In this document: one piece after another, positions 23,883-32,431 of the stretch
Numbering within the stretch: position 1 is the stretch's first letter
Layout of the letters: each line of letters starts with the position of its first letter
IMG/VR virus record: IMGVR_UViG_3300033145_000767
Span: 1 to 64,000 of that record
DNA: 64,000 nucleotides
Origin: a virus
Direction: 5' to 3' (one strand)
Made by a program: the position numbers and the translations under genes
Notes under the pieces: generated by a model
Told to the model about the DNA's origin: nothing
Seen by the model: only the letters and a program-made list of their open reading frames with translations
Databases searched by the model: none

Positions 23883-24578
23883 ATGTTAAGTCAACTATTT
23901 AATTTAGCAAAGCTAAGCGGTAAAAGAGAAATAAAAGAGGTAGTAGTTAAACCTACTAAGGATAGTTTAAGTGTTTTAGCTACATCCCCAGATGAAAGCA
24001 TAGCAGTAAACTTACTTATTAAAAGTAATGATTTAGGGATTACAGCTCAGATAGGGCTTACAAACATAGTTAGTATACAAAAATATATAGCCCTGTTTGG
24101 GGAAGAGCCTAAGATTGTTGTAAAAGATAATAGGCTAATTTTAAGTAAAGGTAGAAAAAGAATTTCTTCCTTACTTAAAGAGGCAGAATATGTAACATCT
24201 AAGATAGGGAAGGACAAGTATGACACTATAAGAAAACTTGTTGAAGACGGGGAAGAAGTACAGATTTCATCCGATGATGTAAAGAAAATAAAAGATTATC
24301 TTAATGCAACAGGTGTGGAAGCCTTTAAACTAACAGTAGAGGGTAAAGAAATCTTAGTTGAAGTAGGGGGTGCAAATACAGATACTATAACTGATGTTAT
24401 AGATATCCCAAATAAGGTTGCAAATAAGGTATCAGTTGTTTTAGGGCAGGCTTTTATTGATGCCACTACAAATCTAAGTGGTACTATAACCTTAGTATTA
24501 AAAAATGATTCGCCTGTGTTAGTTAAAGCTGAGGCAACTACATATAAATATGAGGCTCTAGTAGCTTTATTCGGTTAA
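23883..24578 (+). CDS. Sliding clamp (PCNA / T4 gp45-like)
   Basis: 231 residues, the length of gp45/PCNA trimer clamps. Two repeats of the clamp fold are suggested by LLIKSNDLGITAQIGLTNI and VVLGQAFIDATTNLSGTITLVL; the C-terminus is YKYEALVALFG. The clamp-loader gene directly downstream supports the call. It should encircle DNA and tether the phage polymerase. Confidence 0.75.
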   Translation: MLSQLFNLAKLSGKREIKEVVVKPTKDSLSVLATSPDESIAVNLLIKSNDLGITAQIGLTNIVSIQKYIALFGEEPKIVVKDNRLILSKGRKRISSLLKEAEYVTSKIGKDKYDTIRKLVEDGEEVQISSDDVKKIKDYLNATGVEAFKLTVEGKEILVEVGGANTDTITDVIDIPNKVANKVSVVLGQAFIDATTNLSGTITLVLKNDSPVLVKAEATTYKYEALVALFG

Positions 24579-24586
24579 ATAACAAG

Positions 24587-24696
24587 GGCTTGGCGTAGGA
24601 TAATGGTTCAAACTCTTCCAGCTAAATAGGATAGATGCATGGTGAAAGTCCAAACCCATGATTGCTTGAAAGCGTTAGGGGCTATCCCGCAAAGCC
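24587..24696 (+). ncRNA. Folded RNA leader between clamp and clamp-loader genes
   Basis: Closing helix GGCTT+GCG (24587-24595) / CGC+AAGCC (24688-24696). Inside, GGATAG 24629-24634 pairs with CTATCC 24682-24687 and CATGG/CCATG (24638-24660) forms a hairpin. A second GGATA copy at about 24598 could compete for CTATCC. CCTT at its end can pair with AAGG of the clamp-loader ribosome site. Likely translational control of the loader. Confidence 0.5.
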
Positions 24697-24720
24697 TTTC
24701 ATTTATATATAAGGAGAAAC

Positions 24721-25632
24721 ATGATTAAGTTACCATTTGTAGAAAAATATAGAGCAAAAAACCTAGATGAAATAGTACTGGATGAAAATAGCAAGGAGTT
24801 AATATTTAATGCTATTTCAGAGGGTAATATGCCTAATCTATTCTTTCATAGCTATTCAGCAGGTACAGGTAAGACCTCTATGGCTAAGATAATAATAGCT
24901 ACAATAGGCTGTGATAAGCTTACACTTAACGCCTCAGATGAAAGGGGTATAGACACTATAAGAGAAAAAGTAAGTGGGTTTTGTAAAACAATGTCAATGA
25001 TAAAGGACATAAAGAAGTGTGTGTTCCTTGATGAAGCAGATTACTTAACATCACAGGCACAAGCTAGTTTAAGAAACCTGATGGAAGAAGTTAGCAGTAA
25101 TGCTTTCTTTATTCTTACAGCTAATTATGAAGAAAAAATTATAGCGCCTTTAAGGAGTAGGTGTATATCAATAAACTTTAATACCCCTCCAAGGCATGCA
25201 ATAGGGCAAAGGCTTATAGAAATTGTTAATAAAGAAAAGTTAGATGTGGAAGTTGAAGTTTTAGACGATATGATAGATTATTTCTACCCAGATATTAGAA
25301 GTATGGTATCTTCTCTACAAGCAATAAAGCTAGGGGCGAACTATGAAGATATGTTTAAGCAATATAAGGTCTTTAAAGAGGTACTAACAGAGATTTCACG
25401 GGGTAAATATGATAGGGTAAGGCAAAGAATTATAAATGAACAGATAGATGTTAAGCGTTTTATAAAATGGTTGTTTGAAAAAACTGTTGATTTGAATTTG
25501 CCTTTTAATAAGGTTGGAGAATTATGTTTAATTCTATCAGACATAGAGAAATATATTTCTAATGGAGTAACACCAAAGATTATATTCCTAGCTAATATAG
25601 TGAGGTTAAATAAATGTTTGACTATCAATTAG
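24721..25632 (+). CDS. Clamp loader ATPase (RFC small subunit / T4 gp44-like)
   Basis: 303 residues. PFVEKYRAKNLDEIVLDE is the RFC box, HSYSAGTGKTSMAK the Walker A, VFLDEADYL the Walker B, PLRSRC the arginine finger (SRC) and LNASDERGIDTIR the RFC box after it. It opens and loads the clamp encoded upstream. No gp62-like partner is recognised downstream. Confidence 0.92.
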   Translation: MIKLPFVEKYRAKNLDEIVLDENSKELIFNAISEGNMPNLFFHSYSAGTGKTSMAKIIIATIGCDKLTLNASDERGIDTIREKVSGFCKTMSMIKDIKKCVFLDEADYLTSQAQASLRNLMEEVSSNAFFILTANYEEKIIAPLRSRCISINFNTPPRHAIGQRLIEIVNKEKLDVEVEVLDDMIDYFYPDIRSMVSSLQAIKLGANYEDMFKQYKVFKEVLTEISRGKYDRVRQRIINEQIDVKRFIKWLFEKTVDLNLPFNKVGELCLILSDIEKYISNGVTPKIIFLANIVRLNKCLTIN

Positions 25633-25668
25633 TTGCAAACTTATTTTTAAAGAAAGGTATAAAAAAGT

Positions 25669-25860
25669 ATGTTAGAAATAATAGCATTTCTATTGGGGGC
25701 ATTATTGTCTGTATTAGCATCCTTAATAACCATTACATTTATGATATTTATGTCCGTAATGCAATTAGTATGCTCTTTACTGTTAAACCCTTACATACTT
25801 ATATTTATCTTTATTACAATATTCCTAAAAGAAATAGTATGCCACATACAAGGAAGATAA
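25669..25860 (+). CDS. Two-pass membrane protein (63 aa)
   Basis: Two hydrophobic helices (IIAFLLGALLSVLASLITITF and LILFIFITIFL type) with AAAGG upstream. This frame is preferred over an overlapping longer open frame that has no ribosome site and odd composition. Confidence 0.55.
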   Translation: MLEIIAFLLGALLSVLASLITITFMIFMSVMQLVCSLLLNPYILIFIFITIFLKEIVCHIQGR

Positions 25861-26006
25861 TAAAGTTTAAAACGGAGTTATGCCCTGAATATGAGGCTTT
25901 AGGGAGAGCATTTGGTTGGTCTACAAGGACGACATTCAGAAATAAACTATTATTAGATAGATTGTATAATAAAGAGGGCTTAAAAAGAGAGTTAGGGATA
26001 AAATGA
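25839..26006 (+). CDS. Small basic protein (55 aa)
   Basis: MPHTRKIIKFKTELCPEYEAL; helix-rich and basic, possibly DNA binding (RAFGWSTRTTFRNKLLL). It overlaps the gene before it by 22 bases. Confidence 0.5.
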   Translation: MPHTRKIIKFKTELCPEYEALGRAFGWSTRTTFRNKLLLDRLYNKEGLKRELGIK

Positions 26007-26185
26007 GACAGTTAAAACTTTTAACCTGTGGTATAATTAAAATATTTCTATTTTTAGTGTGCATTATACCTGTAATTGTTATATTAATTATACAGGTTAT
26101 AGGTGGGGCAGATGATTGTGAAACTCTAGCTGATTTTTATTGGGATAAAATAGATGATTTGCAAAATATATTGACAAAGGAGTAA
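26003..26185 (+). CDS. Small membrane protein (60 aa)
   Basis: One long membrane helix (IFLFLVCIIPVIVILIIQVI) and an acidic tail. It overlaps the previous stop. Paralogue-like in shape to the next gene (both have an acidic tail after GGADDC or GDCP). Confidence 0.55.
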   Translation: MRQLKLLTCGIIKIFLFLVCIIPVIVILIIQVIGGADDCETLADFYWDKIDDLQNILTKE

Positions 26186-26186
26186 T

Positions 26187-26357
26187 ATGAAATATTTTTT
26201 CAAAGGTATTTTAAATATGGCAGTTATAGTAGTGTCTTCCCCCTTATGGGTTATATTTGCAGTAGTATCCTGCATACAGCTAGTTGGGGATTGCCCTGTA
26301 GAGGAAAGTGCATTTGTAAAGTTTACTAATTTTGCAGACAAATTAATGAAAGTATAA
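26187..26357 (+). CDS. Small membrane protein (56 aa)
   Basis: ILNMAVIVVSSPLWVIFAVV membrane segment, then an acidic soluble tail with VGDCPVEES. AAAGGAG ribosome site. Similar plan to the gene before it. Confidence 0.55.
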   Translation: MKYFFKGILNMAVIVVSSPLWVIFAVVSCIQLVGDCPVEESAFVKFTNFADKLMKV

Positions 26358-26366
26358 GAGGTTAAT

Positions 26367-26714
26367 ATGAAACTAGGTAAATTTCTTCCAGAAGAAGATA
26401 GATTAGGTAGCCAATATGAAACTTTCTTAAAACTTAAAAAGAAGTTTGAAAAGGAAGGTATCCCAGAGAATATAGCAACATACAAAGCAAGTTATGTGCT
26501 AGAGCCTAAGAAGTTAAAGAAGATTAAAATGCTTGCTAGTAAGAAGGGCGAGAGCAAGTCAAGGGTTATATCTTTCTTCTTTGATAGTGATGAAGATATA
26601 GCTTTAGTAAGTAAATACTTTAATGTATCAGTACTAAACAATAGAGAGCCACAAGTAGGGCACTCAGACCTATTAATAGCTATATTAAAGGAATTAGATA
26701 AGTATGGTAAATAA
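26367..26714 (+). CDS. Hypothetical protein (115 aa)
   Basis: Basic helical N-terminus, then LASKKGESKSRVISFFFDSDEDIALVSKYF, an alpha/beta segment. Its last 11 bases overlap the following homing endonuclease, which suggests that the insertion took place at this gene's end. Not recognised. Confidence 0.6.
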   Translation: MKLGKFLPEEDRLGSQYETFLKLKKKFEKEGIPENIATYKASYVLEPKKLKKIKMLASKKGESKSRVISFFFDSDEDIALVSKYFNVSVLNNREPQVGHSDLLIAILKELDKYGK

Positions 26715-27282
26715 ACTTTGCACTAAATGTAAATTAACAAAAAAGTTAAATGAATTTCCACCGCATAGAAAATATAAAAGTGGAAGAAATTCTTGGTGTA
26801 GAAAATGTAAAAATCAATATATGAGGGCATTTAGAAAAAATTATCCTTGGCTTTGTTCTTATAAATCTGCAAAGAATAGGTGCAATAACAAAAATTGTAA
26901 TGATTATAAAGATTACGGTGGTAGAGGTATTAGATTTTTATTGACCAAGGAACAGATAAAGAAACTTTGGTATAGAGATAAGGGTTATAAACTAACACAG
27001 CATAGTATAGACCGTATAGATAATGATGGAGACTATACATTTAATAATTGTAGGTTTATAGAATTAAGTGAAAATTCAATAAAACAAGAACATAATAAAA
27101 AAGAAAAAGAGGTATATCAATACAGTTTGCAAGGAAAATCCCTTAACAAATGGAAGAGTATGTCAGAAATCTCTAATAAATTAAATTACGATATTAGTGG
27201 TATATCTAAGGCTTGTTCAGGAAAACAAAAAACATCTTATGGGTTTATATGGAAACTTAAAGAAATGGAGAAATTAAAATGA
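26704..27282 (+). CDS. Homing endonuclease, IDRIDNDG family with NUMOD1-like tail
   Basis: 192 residues. Starts with an extra CxxC zinc unit (CTKCKLTKK..WCRKC). Core: PWLCSYKSAKNRCNN, YGGRGI, SIDRIDNDGDYTFNNCRFIE. C-terminal YQYSLQGKSLNKWKSMSEI..ISKACSGKQKTSYGFIWKLK matches a NUMOD1 DNA-binding repeat. One of five paralogues in the window. It probably cuts DNA near its own site. Confidence 0.87.
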   Translation: MVNKLCTKCKLTKKLNEFPPHRKYKSGRNSWCRKCKNQYMRAFRKNYPWLCSYKSAKNRCNNKNCNDYKDYGGRGIRFLLTKEQIKKLWYRDKGYKLTQHSIDRIDNDGDYTFNNCRFIELSENSIKQEHNKKEKEVYQYSLQGKSLNKWKSMSEISNKLNYDISGISKACSGKQKTSYGFIWKLKEMEKLK

Positions 27283-27443
27283 AAAAACTAATTACAAAAA
27301 AATTAAAAAATATTGAATTTGAATATAATGAGGATGATACAGGGCTTGCTTTAAGAGTAACAGCGTATAATGGGCGAAGTTATTATTTGCACAAAAAAGA
27401 AGCTAAGGCTTTAGGTAAGTTTATTAATAAGGAGATAAAATGA
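27279..27443 (+). CDS. Small basic protein (54 aa)
   Basis: MKKLITKKLKNIEFEYNEDD; the ATG overlaps the endonuclease stop. Strand-rich with a helix (YYLHKKEAKALGKFI). Not recognised. Confidence 0.5.
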   Translation: MKKLITKKLKNIEFEYNEDDTGLALRVTAYNGRSYYLHKKEAKALGKFINKEIK

Positions 27444-27574
27444 TATATAACATACTATATGTACTTATGTTGGTAGGTTTTATAGGGTGTTCTTTATACA
27501 GCCCTAGCCTTAGAATGAAAGCAATAGGGTTGCTTTTAGCACTTGTAAATGGTTTATTATTTTATAAAGGTTAG
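27440..27574 (+). CDS. Small membrane protein (44 aa)
   Basis: ILYVLMLVGFIGCSLYS and IGLLLALVNGLLFY hydrophobic segments. It overlaps the previous stop by four bases. Function unknown. Confidence 0.5.
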   Translation: MIYNILYVLMLVGFIGCSLYSPSLRMKAIGLLLALVNGLLFYKG

Positions 27575-27576
27575 TT

Positions 27577-28149
27577 ATGATAACTAAAGAATTTTTAGTA
27601 GAACAATATATAAATCAAAAGAAGTCCACCAATTTAATAGGTAAAGAGATTGGTTCTTCTAGTGGGGATGTATATTATTATCTAAAGAAATATGGTATAA
27701 AACTTAGGGATAAAAGCACATTAATGATGGGGAATACCAATTCAAAAGATAGGGTAGTTACAGAAAAGACTAGAAAATTATTAAGCAAAATACATAAAGG
27801 AAAATCGAAATCAGAAGAGCATAAGAAAAAATGTAGCTTAGCACAGATAAAAAGATTTAAGGATAACCCTGAACATGGGGAACACCTAAGAAAAATTAGA
27901 TTAGGTATTAAAATGTCTACAGAACAAAAAGAAAAAATTTCTAAAAGTGTACTTAAAAATAATAAAGTAAAACATCATATATTTGGAAAAGAATATAATG
28001 ACCTAATAGATTTAACTAGAAGTAAACACATGAGTTTACACCATAGTGCTTACTTTTACATACTAGACAAACATGGCAAAGAAGGTATATTAGATTACCT
28101 TAATTGGTTTGATACAAAACATGGGCTAGGAGAAAATTATGGCGTGTAG
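27577..28149 (+). CDS. HNH-type homing endonuclease with NUMOD3 repeats
   Basis: 190 residues. An N-terminal helix-turn-helix (NLIGKEIGSSSGDVYYYLKKYG) precedes NUMOD3-type units (KIHKGKSKSEEHKKK, IRLGIKMSTEQKEKIS). The C-terminal HHIFGKEYNDLIDLTRSKHMSLHHSAYF resembles an H-N-H fold. Overlaps the following radical SAM gene by 11 bases. Confidence 0.8.
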   Translation: MITKEFLVEQYINQKKSTNLIGKEIGSSSGDVYYYLKKYGIKLRDKSTLMMGNTNSKDRVVTEKTRKLLSKIHKGKSKSEEHKKKCSLAQIKRFKDNPEHGEHLRKIRLGIKMSTEQKEKISKSVLKNNKVKHHIFGKEYNDLIDLTRSKHMSLHHSAYFYILDKHGKEGILDYLNWFDTKHGLGENYGV

Positions 28150-29491
28150 TAAAGGATATACTTCCCCAAGAATTTCATCGGAGTATAAGGATTGCGGACT
28201 TATTTTGACTTTTGACCAATACAATATATGTGGTTTTGGTTTTGGGAAACAATGTGCAGGATGTTTGTATTGTTTTAGTAATTCCCAGAAAATAAACCAC
28301 CCAATGTACCAAGAAAAAGCATTTCAAGTAAGGTCAGTAAACCCTGATAAAGTAGTTGACATGCTTACAGGAAAAAGTAAGTCTAAATATTATGATAATT
28401 TCTTTAAATATAGATTCCCCTTTCATTGGGGGGGTTTAGCAGACCCATTCTGTTACATGGAGGAGAAAGAAAGAGTTGGTTTAAAAATATTACAAGGTGC
28501 AAGTAAAGTACAGTATCCTATAATATTCTCTACAAAAGGCACTTTTATGTGCTATGATAAAGAGTATCTTAAAGTATTTGAAAGTTATAAGAAAAGTAAA
28601 AACTTAGGGTTTAGCTTTAGTATAATTACTAATGAAGAAAGTCTTGCAAGTAAAATAGAAAAAGAAGTGCCAACTGTAGAAGAAAGACTTAAAGCAATGA
28701 AAATTCTTTCTGACATGGGCTTTTGGACAGTTCTTAGGCTAAGACCCTTTATGATTGGTATAACAGATATTAACTTAGAAACCCTCTTAGAAAGGGCTAA
28801 AAAGGCCGGTGCAAGGGCAGTATCAACAGAGTTTTATTGCCTAGACCTTAGAAGTTTAAGCACCTTAAATGAAAGACTTAAAGAAATGAATAAAATAACA
28901 GGTCTTGACTATAGAAAATATTATAAAGCTTTATCCCCAAGTAGCAGAGGAACTTACTTGAGATTGAATAGGCTGGCAAAAGAGCCCTATATGAAAAGGT
29001 TACTAAAGAAATGTAAGGAACTAGATTTAAAGGTTTCTATATCAGACCCAGACTTTAAAGAGTTTAATTTTTCTGGGTGTTGCTGTGGCTACCCTGAAAC
29101 TAAAGAAGAATATAATAGTGAAATTTGTAATTGGTCTAAAGGTCAATTAACATATCATTTAACAGAATTAAGAAAAAAGTATTGGTCTGGTTATAGACCT
29201 GCATTATTAACTTGGGACGAGGTTAAAGATACTATAGCTAATGATTGGGCAAGTGATGGGAGATACTTTAAAGATAGTATAAAATATTGGTCAACAGATT
29301 TTAGAAAGAAACAGCAATCACACATAGATGAATTTCTACAGTCATGGAATAGTACTAAGTCAAGTGATAGCCCATACAGTTATTTTGATGGGTTATTAGT
29401 CCCATATAAATTAGACGACAATGGTAATATAGTTTATAAATATGAACCTTCTGATTCTGAGCTTAGATTGCGTAAGGACGGAATTGTATGA
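28139..29491 (+). CDS. Radical SAM protein, spore-photoproduct-lyase-like class
   Basis: 450 residues. QCAGCLYCFSNSQ (C39, C42, C45) is the likely iron-sulfur site, but spaced CX2CX2C rather than the usual CX3CX2C. GGLADPFCYMEEKERVGLKIL and FSTKGTF resemble the SplB-type barrel that follows, and SFSIITNEESLA the next strand. C-terminal CCCGYP may hold a second cluster. It might act on DNA bases or tRNA; the substrate is unknown. AGGAG site inside the upstream endonuclease. Confidence 0.75.
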   Translation: MACSKGYTSPRISSEYKDCGLILTFDQYNICGFGFGKQCAGCLYCFSNSQKINHPMYQEKAFQVRSVNPDKVVDMLTGKSKSKYYDNFFKYRFPFHWGGLADPFCYMEEKERVGLKILQGASKVQYPIIFSTKGTFMCYDKEYLKVFESYKKSKNLGFSFSIITNEESLASKIEKEVPTVEERLKAMKILSDMGFWTVLRLRPFMIGITDINLETLLERAKKAGARAVSTEFYCLDLRSLSTLNERLKEMNKITGLDYRKYYKALSPSSRGTYLRLNRLAKEPYMKRLLKKCKELDLKVSISDPDFKEFNFSGCCCGYPETKEEYNSEICNWSKGQLTYHLTELRKKYWSGYRPALLTWDEVKDTIANDWASDGRYFKDSIKYWSTDFRKKQQSHIDEFLQSWNSTKSSDSPYSYFDGLLVPYKLDDNGNIVYKYEPSDSELRLRKDGIV

Positions 29492-29524
29492 ATAAAAAAG
29501 AATATATGAAAGAATATAGATTAA

Positions 29525-29550
29525 ATAACATTTATATGTTATACTTGTTT
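29525..29550 (+). promoter_or_regulatory. Weak promoter candidate
   Basis: TATGTTATACT with -10 at 29540-29545, 30 bases before 29575. No TTTCAT box nine bases upstream, so only partial agreement with the phage promoter class. A 22-codon open frame (29488-29556) covers it. Confidence 0.3.
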
Positions 29551-29574
29551 GCATAGGAGGAAAGAGGAGATAAT

Positions 29575-29817
29575 ATGAAAAAGTTTATTACCATGTTACT
29601 AATGATACTAATGGTTTGGGTAGTTGTTGATAAACAATGCACACATAGCAGAAATTATTTTGTGTTAGAAAATAAAATAGGGGTTAGAAAAGTTTTCCAT
29701 AGCCATGCCTCTAAGGATAATGAGGTTATTATTGGGGATAGAGTAAAAATTAAAATACCCACAAAAAGATTAAAATGGTATGAAGATTCATATAAGTACT
29801 TAGAGGGGGTAATATGA
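29575..29817 (+). CDS. Small exported or membrane-anchored protein (80 aa)
   Basis: MKKFITMLLMILMVWVVVDKQC: an N-terminal signal or anchor with a Cys, then a basic beta-rich domain (VIIGDRVKIKIPTKRLKWY). It may lie outside the membrane. Function unknown. Confidence 0.6.
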   Translation: MKKFITMLLMILMVWVVVDKQCTHSRNYFVLENKIGVRKVFHSHASKDNEVIIGDRVKIKIPTKRLKWYEDSYKYLEGVI

Positions 29818-30368
29818 TAAACGAAAAAGAAGTTAGTAACTTATTACTAGAAAAAGTTGGTACTCATAGTAGTATCTTTATGTTCAAAGCAAAAGTTATA
29901 TTCGATAAGAAAATAAAAACTTACTGTTGCTTAGAGTATAATGGGAAAAAAGGGTGTCCTAACTATGGTAAAAAGAAAGGGTGTCCACCAAACAATAGAG
30001 ATATAGATGAAGTGCTAGATGTAACAGAAGACATTTATGTATTTGGTATGTCTTTTAACTTAAAGATACACGCAGATGAAATGAAAAAGAAACACCCTAA
30101 GTGGACACAAAGGCAATGCTATAATGTAATATATTGGCAACCAAAGCAGAGAAAGAAATTTAAGATGTTTATAGATAACTTTAAAAAGAAGTACCCTGAA
30201 TTAAGGGTAGACACCTTGCCAGAGGGGCATGGGGTTGATGTAACTAAAATGTTAAAAGATGCAGGTGTAGGTATATCCTGGGACTACCCTTTGGACACAG
30301 TTTGGACAGTTGCAATAGCAGGTAAGAAGGCTAAATATAAAAGAAAAAAGAGGGTTAAAAATGTATAA
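29814..30368 (+). CDS. DUF2284-like metal-binding protein (184 aa)
   Basis: CCLEYNGKKGCPNYGKKKGCPPN has the Cys pattern of the DUF2284 predicted metal-binding family (C..CPNYG..CPP). The C-terminus ends in Lys/Arg. A second such protein occurs at 57914. The biochemical role of the family is not known; an iron-sulfur cluster is likely. Confidence 0.65.
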   Translation: MINEKEVSNLLLEKVGTHSSIFMFKAKVIFDKKIKTYCCLEYNGKKGCPNYGKKKGCPPNNRDIDEVLDVTEDIYVFGMSFNLKIHADEMKKKHPKWTQRQCYNVIYWQPKQRKKFKMFIDNFKKKYPELRVDTLPEGHGVDVTKMLKDAGVGISWDYPLDTVWTVAIAGKKAKYKRKKRVKNV

Positions 30369-31155
30369 GGTATACATTCCTACAAAAGGCAGAGCAAATA
30401 ACTTATACCTAAATAGGTTAGTAGATGTCATTAAGGTAAAACCTATATTAGTTGTAGAACCTCAAGAGTTAGAGGAGTATAATAAAGCATACAAGAATAA
30501 GGTATACTATGAGGTATTAGCTAAAGATAATATGGGGTATAATTACCTTATAAAAAAATTATATAAAACTATAAAGCTATTTAACTTTAATGCTTTTATC
30601 ATTGATGATGATATATGTAATATATACTTAAAAGAAGTGGGGAAGAAAAGGTTAAATCTAGGTATAGAAAACATAAATTTTGCACTAAACTATATATCCT
30701 GTTATACCCCATATGCCCTAACAGGTAGCGTATTTAAACAACACCAATGGGTGTGTGAAACAGATTTTCAAGACTTTGGCAGACCTTCAGCTTTTGTATA
30801 TATAAAAGGCAATGAGATAACGGATGAAGTTTTGTCATATTTCAATAGATATGATATACTTAGTTATAGGCTTAAAGCAGACATTATGTTTGCCACAGCC
30901 TGCTTATATAACGGTTTAAAGATAGGTATGTGTGGTAGATATGGGTTTACTACACCCGATATGGCTAAAAGTAAAGGGGGTTGTTATGATGATTACCAAA
31001 CAGACCAGCAATCTTTATGTAGTAAAGAAATACACAATATAGTAGGTAGTAATTTTTCATCAGTAATACATAGAAGGGGTAGAACAGAAGTAAAGATAGC
31101 ATGGAAAAAGCTATATGATGCAAAAGTAAAAACTAAACAGAACAAACTATTTTAG
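30361..31155 (+). CDS. TET-associated-type glycosyltransferase (GT-A fold)
   Basis: 264 residues. VYIPTKGRANNLYLNRLV...KPILVVEPQELEEY is the start typical of the TET-associated glycosyltransferase group, followed by the DDDIC (FIIDDDICNIY) metal site. The known group is found in phages with modified pyrimidines and glycosylates hydroxymethylated bases. No TET-like dioxygenase or base hydroxylase is seen in the window, so DNA modification is an inference. Confidence 0.75.
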   Translation: MYKVYIPTKGRANNLYLNRLVDVIKVKPILVVEPQELEEYNKAYKNKVYYEVLAKDNMGYNYLIKKLYKTIKLFNFNAFIIDDDICNIYLKEVGKKRLNLGIENINFALNYISCYTPYALTGSVFKQHQWVCETDFQDFGRPSAFVYIKGNEITDEVLSYFNRYDILSYRLKADIMFATACLYNGLKIGMCGRYGFTTPDMAKSKGGCYDDYQTDQQSLCSKEIHNIVGSNFSSVIHRRGRTEVKIAWKKLYDAKVKTKQNKLF

Positions 31156-31164
31156 GAGGGTAAT

Positions 31165-31380
31165 ATGAGTGAATTAAATTTGGTAGCCACAGAAGATTTA
31201 CTAAAAGAGTTGGTAAGAAGAACAGACAATATTGTTGTAGTAGGAGAAAAAGTTTTAGATGAGGGCACATGCGAGGTTATTCACACAATTAACGGAGACC
31301 CCTTGAAGTGTTTAGGTTTAGTTGAACTTATAAAACTGTCAATAATGCCAGAGGCTATTAATACTAACTACGAGGGATAA
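31165..31380 (+). CDS. Hypothetical protein (71 aa)
   Basis: MSELNLVATEDLLKELVRRTDN; AGGAGG site. Alpha/beta, no motif recognised. It follows the glycosyltransferase closely. Confidence 0.6.
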   Translation: MSELNLVATEDLLKELVRRTDNIVVVGEKVLDEGTCEVIHTINGDPLKCLGLVELIKLSIMPEAINTNYEG

Positions 31381-31383
31381 ATT

Positions 31384-31602
31384 ATGTTAGGAAAAATATT
31401 ACGAAAAATAATAGACTTAATAACAATGTTCACAATAAGTATTGCAGGGAGTTTATGTGTTTTAACCATGCTTAAGCTAAAGGACTTTACTCTTACAAAT
31501 ATGACTGCTATGATATATCTAGGTGTCTTTATGGGTATGGTGAGCCTTTATGTGCAGGAAGGTATTAGAGAGGGAGAAAATGAATCCAATAAGGTTCGAT
31601 AA
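31384..31602 (+). CDS. Two-pass membrane protein (72 aa)
   Basis: Helices at MFTISIAGSLCVLTMLKL and MTAMIYLGVFMGMVSLYV. Its end overlaps the start of the next gene. Function unknown. Confidence 0.6.
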   Translation: MLGKILRKIIDLITMFTISIAGSLCVLTMLKLKDFTLTNMTAMIYLGVFMGMVSLYVQEGIREGENESNKVR

Positions 31603-32215
31603 AGAAAAATTTAAAGATGGTTTTTTTACACTAAGGAGTAAAGTAGCATGGGCAAAGGATATTGTCTCTATACTTAATGTTAGAAAACTTATTATATATG
31701 CTATAGTTATAGGGCTATTCATTGGTTATGGTTACTGGAAGGGGGTAAAAGAAAAACCAGTCCATTTAGATTTAAAACAAAAAATTACAGTTCATTTAGA
31801 TAAGAAAAAAATCAATGCTATGGAACAACCAACTATAGTTAAACAGGAGTTTGAAACTACATTTAACTATACTGATTATATCAATGGTAAGAAACATGGT
31901 GTAGTTAAAGTAGATAAAATAGAAGAACTTAGAAAGAAATATAAACCATACGGCTTTACTAATAAAGTTATAGGTGTAATGGGGTTAGGTGTAAGTGCTA
32001 ATGATGTGTCTGGGGAATCAGGGGTAGGTTACAGGTATGCTAGATTATGGAAGTTTAGAACTGAAATAGTGGTTACAGATAAGGGATTTTATCCTATTAG
32101 CGTGTCTTATAAACCAGATTGGTTCTTTAGTAACACAAGTATAAATGTAGCTGGTGGAAAAGCGTGGGAAGACGGTTCAAACAGAGCCTTTTTAGGCGTA
32201 AATGTGGAGTTTTAA
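31580..32215 (+). CDS. Single-pass membrane protein with external domain (211 aa)
   Basis: ATG at 31580 has GAGGGAG upstream. A cytosolic segment of about 35 residues precedes one membrane helix (LIIYAIVIGLFIGYGYW), then about 150 residues of beta-rich sequence ending LGVNVEF. An envelope-facing role is likely. It may interact with the small membrane protein encoded just before it. Confidence 0.65.
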   Translation: MNPIRFDKEKFKDGFFTLRSKVAWAKDIVSILNVRKLIIYAIVIGLFIGYGYWKGVKEKPVHLDLKQKITVHLDKKKINAMEQPTIVKQEFETTFNYTDYINGKKHGVVKVDKIEELRKKYKPYGFTNKVIGVMGLGVSANDVSGESGVGYRYARLWKFRTEIVVTDKGFYPISVSYKPDWFFSNTSINVAGGKAWEDGSNRAFLGVNVEF

Positions 32216-32216
32216 A

Positions 32217-32342
32217 ATGAGGTGTAAACGATGTGGAGATAGTCCTTGTATATATAAACATGGTAAAATAAGCAGATGTATTGTTTGTGGATGCACTGTT
32301 TTTACTGATGGCGTAAAATTATATGGAAATGAAAAAGTTTAA
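32217..32342 (+). CDS. Small zinc ribbon (41 aa)
   Basis: CKRCGDSPC and CIVCGC provide Cys pairs. Starts immediately after the previous stop. Function unknown. Confidence 0.55.
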   Translation: MRCKRCGDSPCIYKHGKISRCIVCGCTVFTDGVKLYGNEKV

Positions 32343-32430
32343 ATTAAAAGATAGAAAAATAAAAATCGAGCTTGAAGTTTGTAATCCAGATAATAAATTT
32401 TTTAGTGATTTTTTAAAGATGGAGAATTAA
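32323..32430 (+). CDS. Tiny basic protein (35 aa)
   Basis: MEMKKFKLKDRKIKIELEV; overlaps the zinc-ribbon gene by 20 bases. Supported only by an open frame and tight packing. Confidence 0.35.
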   Translation: MEMKKFKLKDRKIKIELEVCNPDNKFFSDFLKMEN

Positions 32431-32431
32431 A

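Noticed and set aside
24675-24700. CGCAAAGCC resembling a piece of the c-di-GMP-I riboswitch
   Set aside because: The rest of the consensus is absent and the segment pairs with the start of the element.
25614-26006. 130-codon open frame that might be a clamp-loader partner (gp62-like)
   Set aside because: No ribosome site, unnatural composition in the middle, and a better membrane-protein frame covers the same bases; only its last 55 codons look real.
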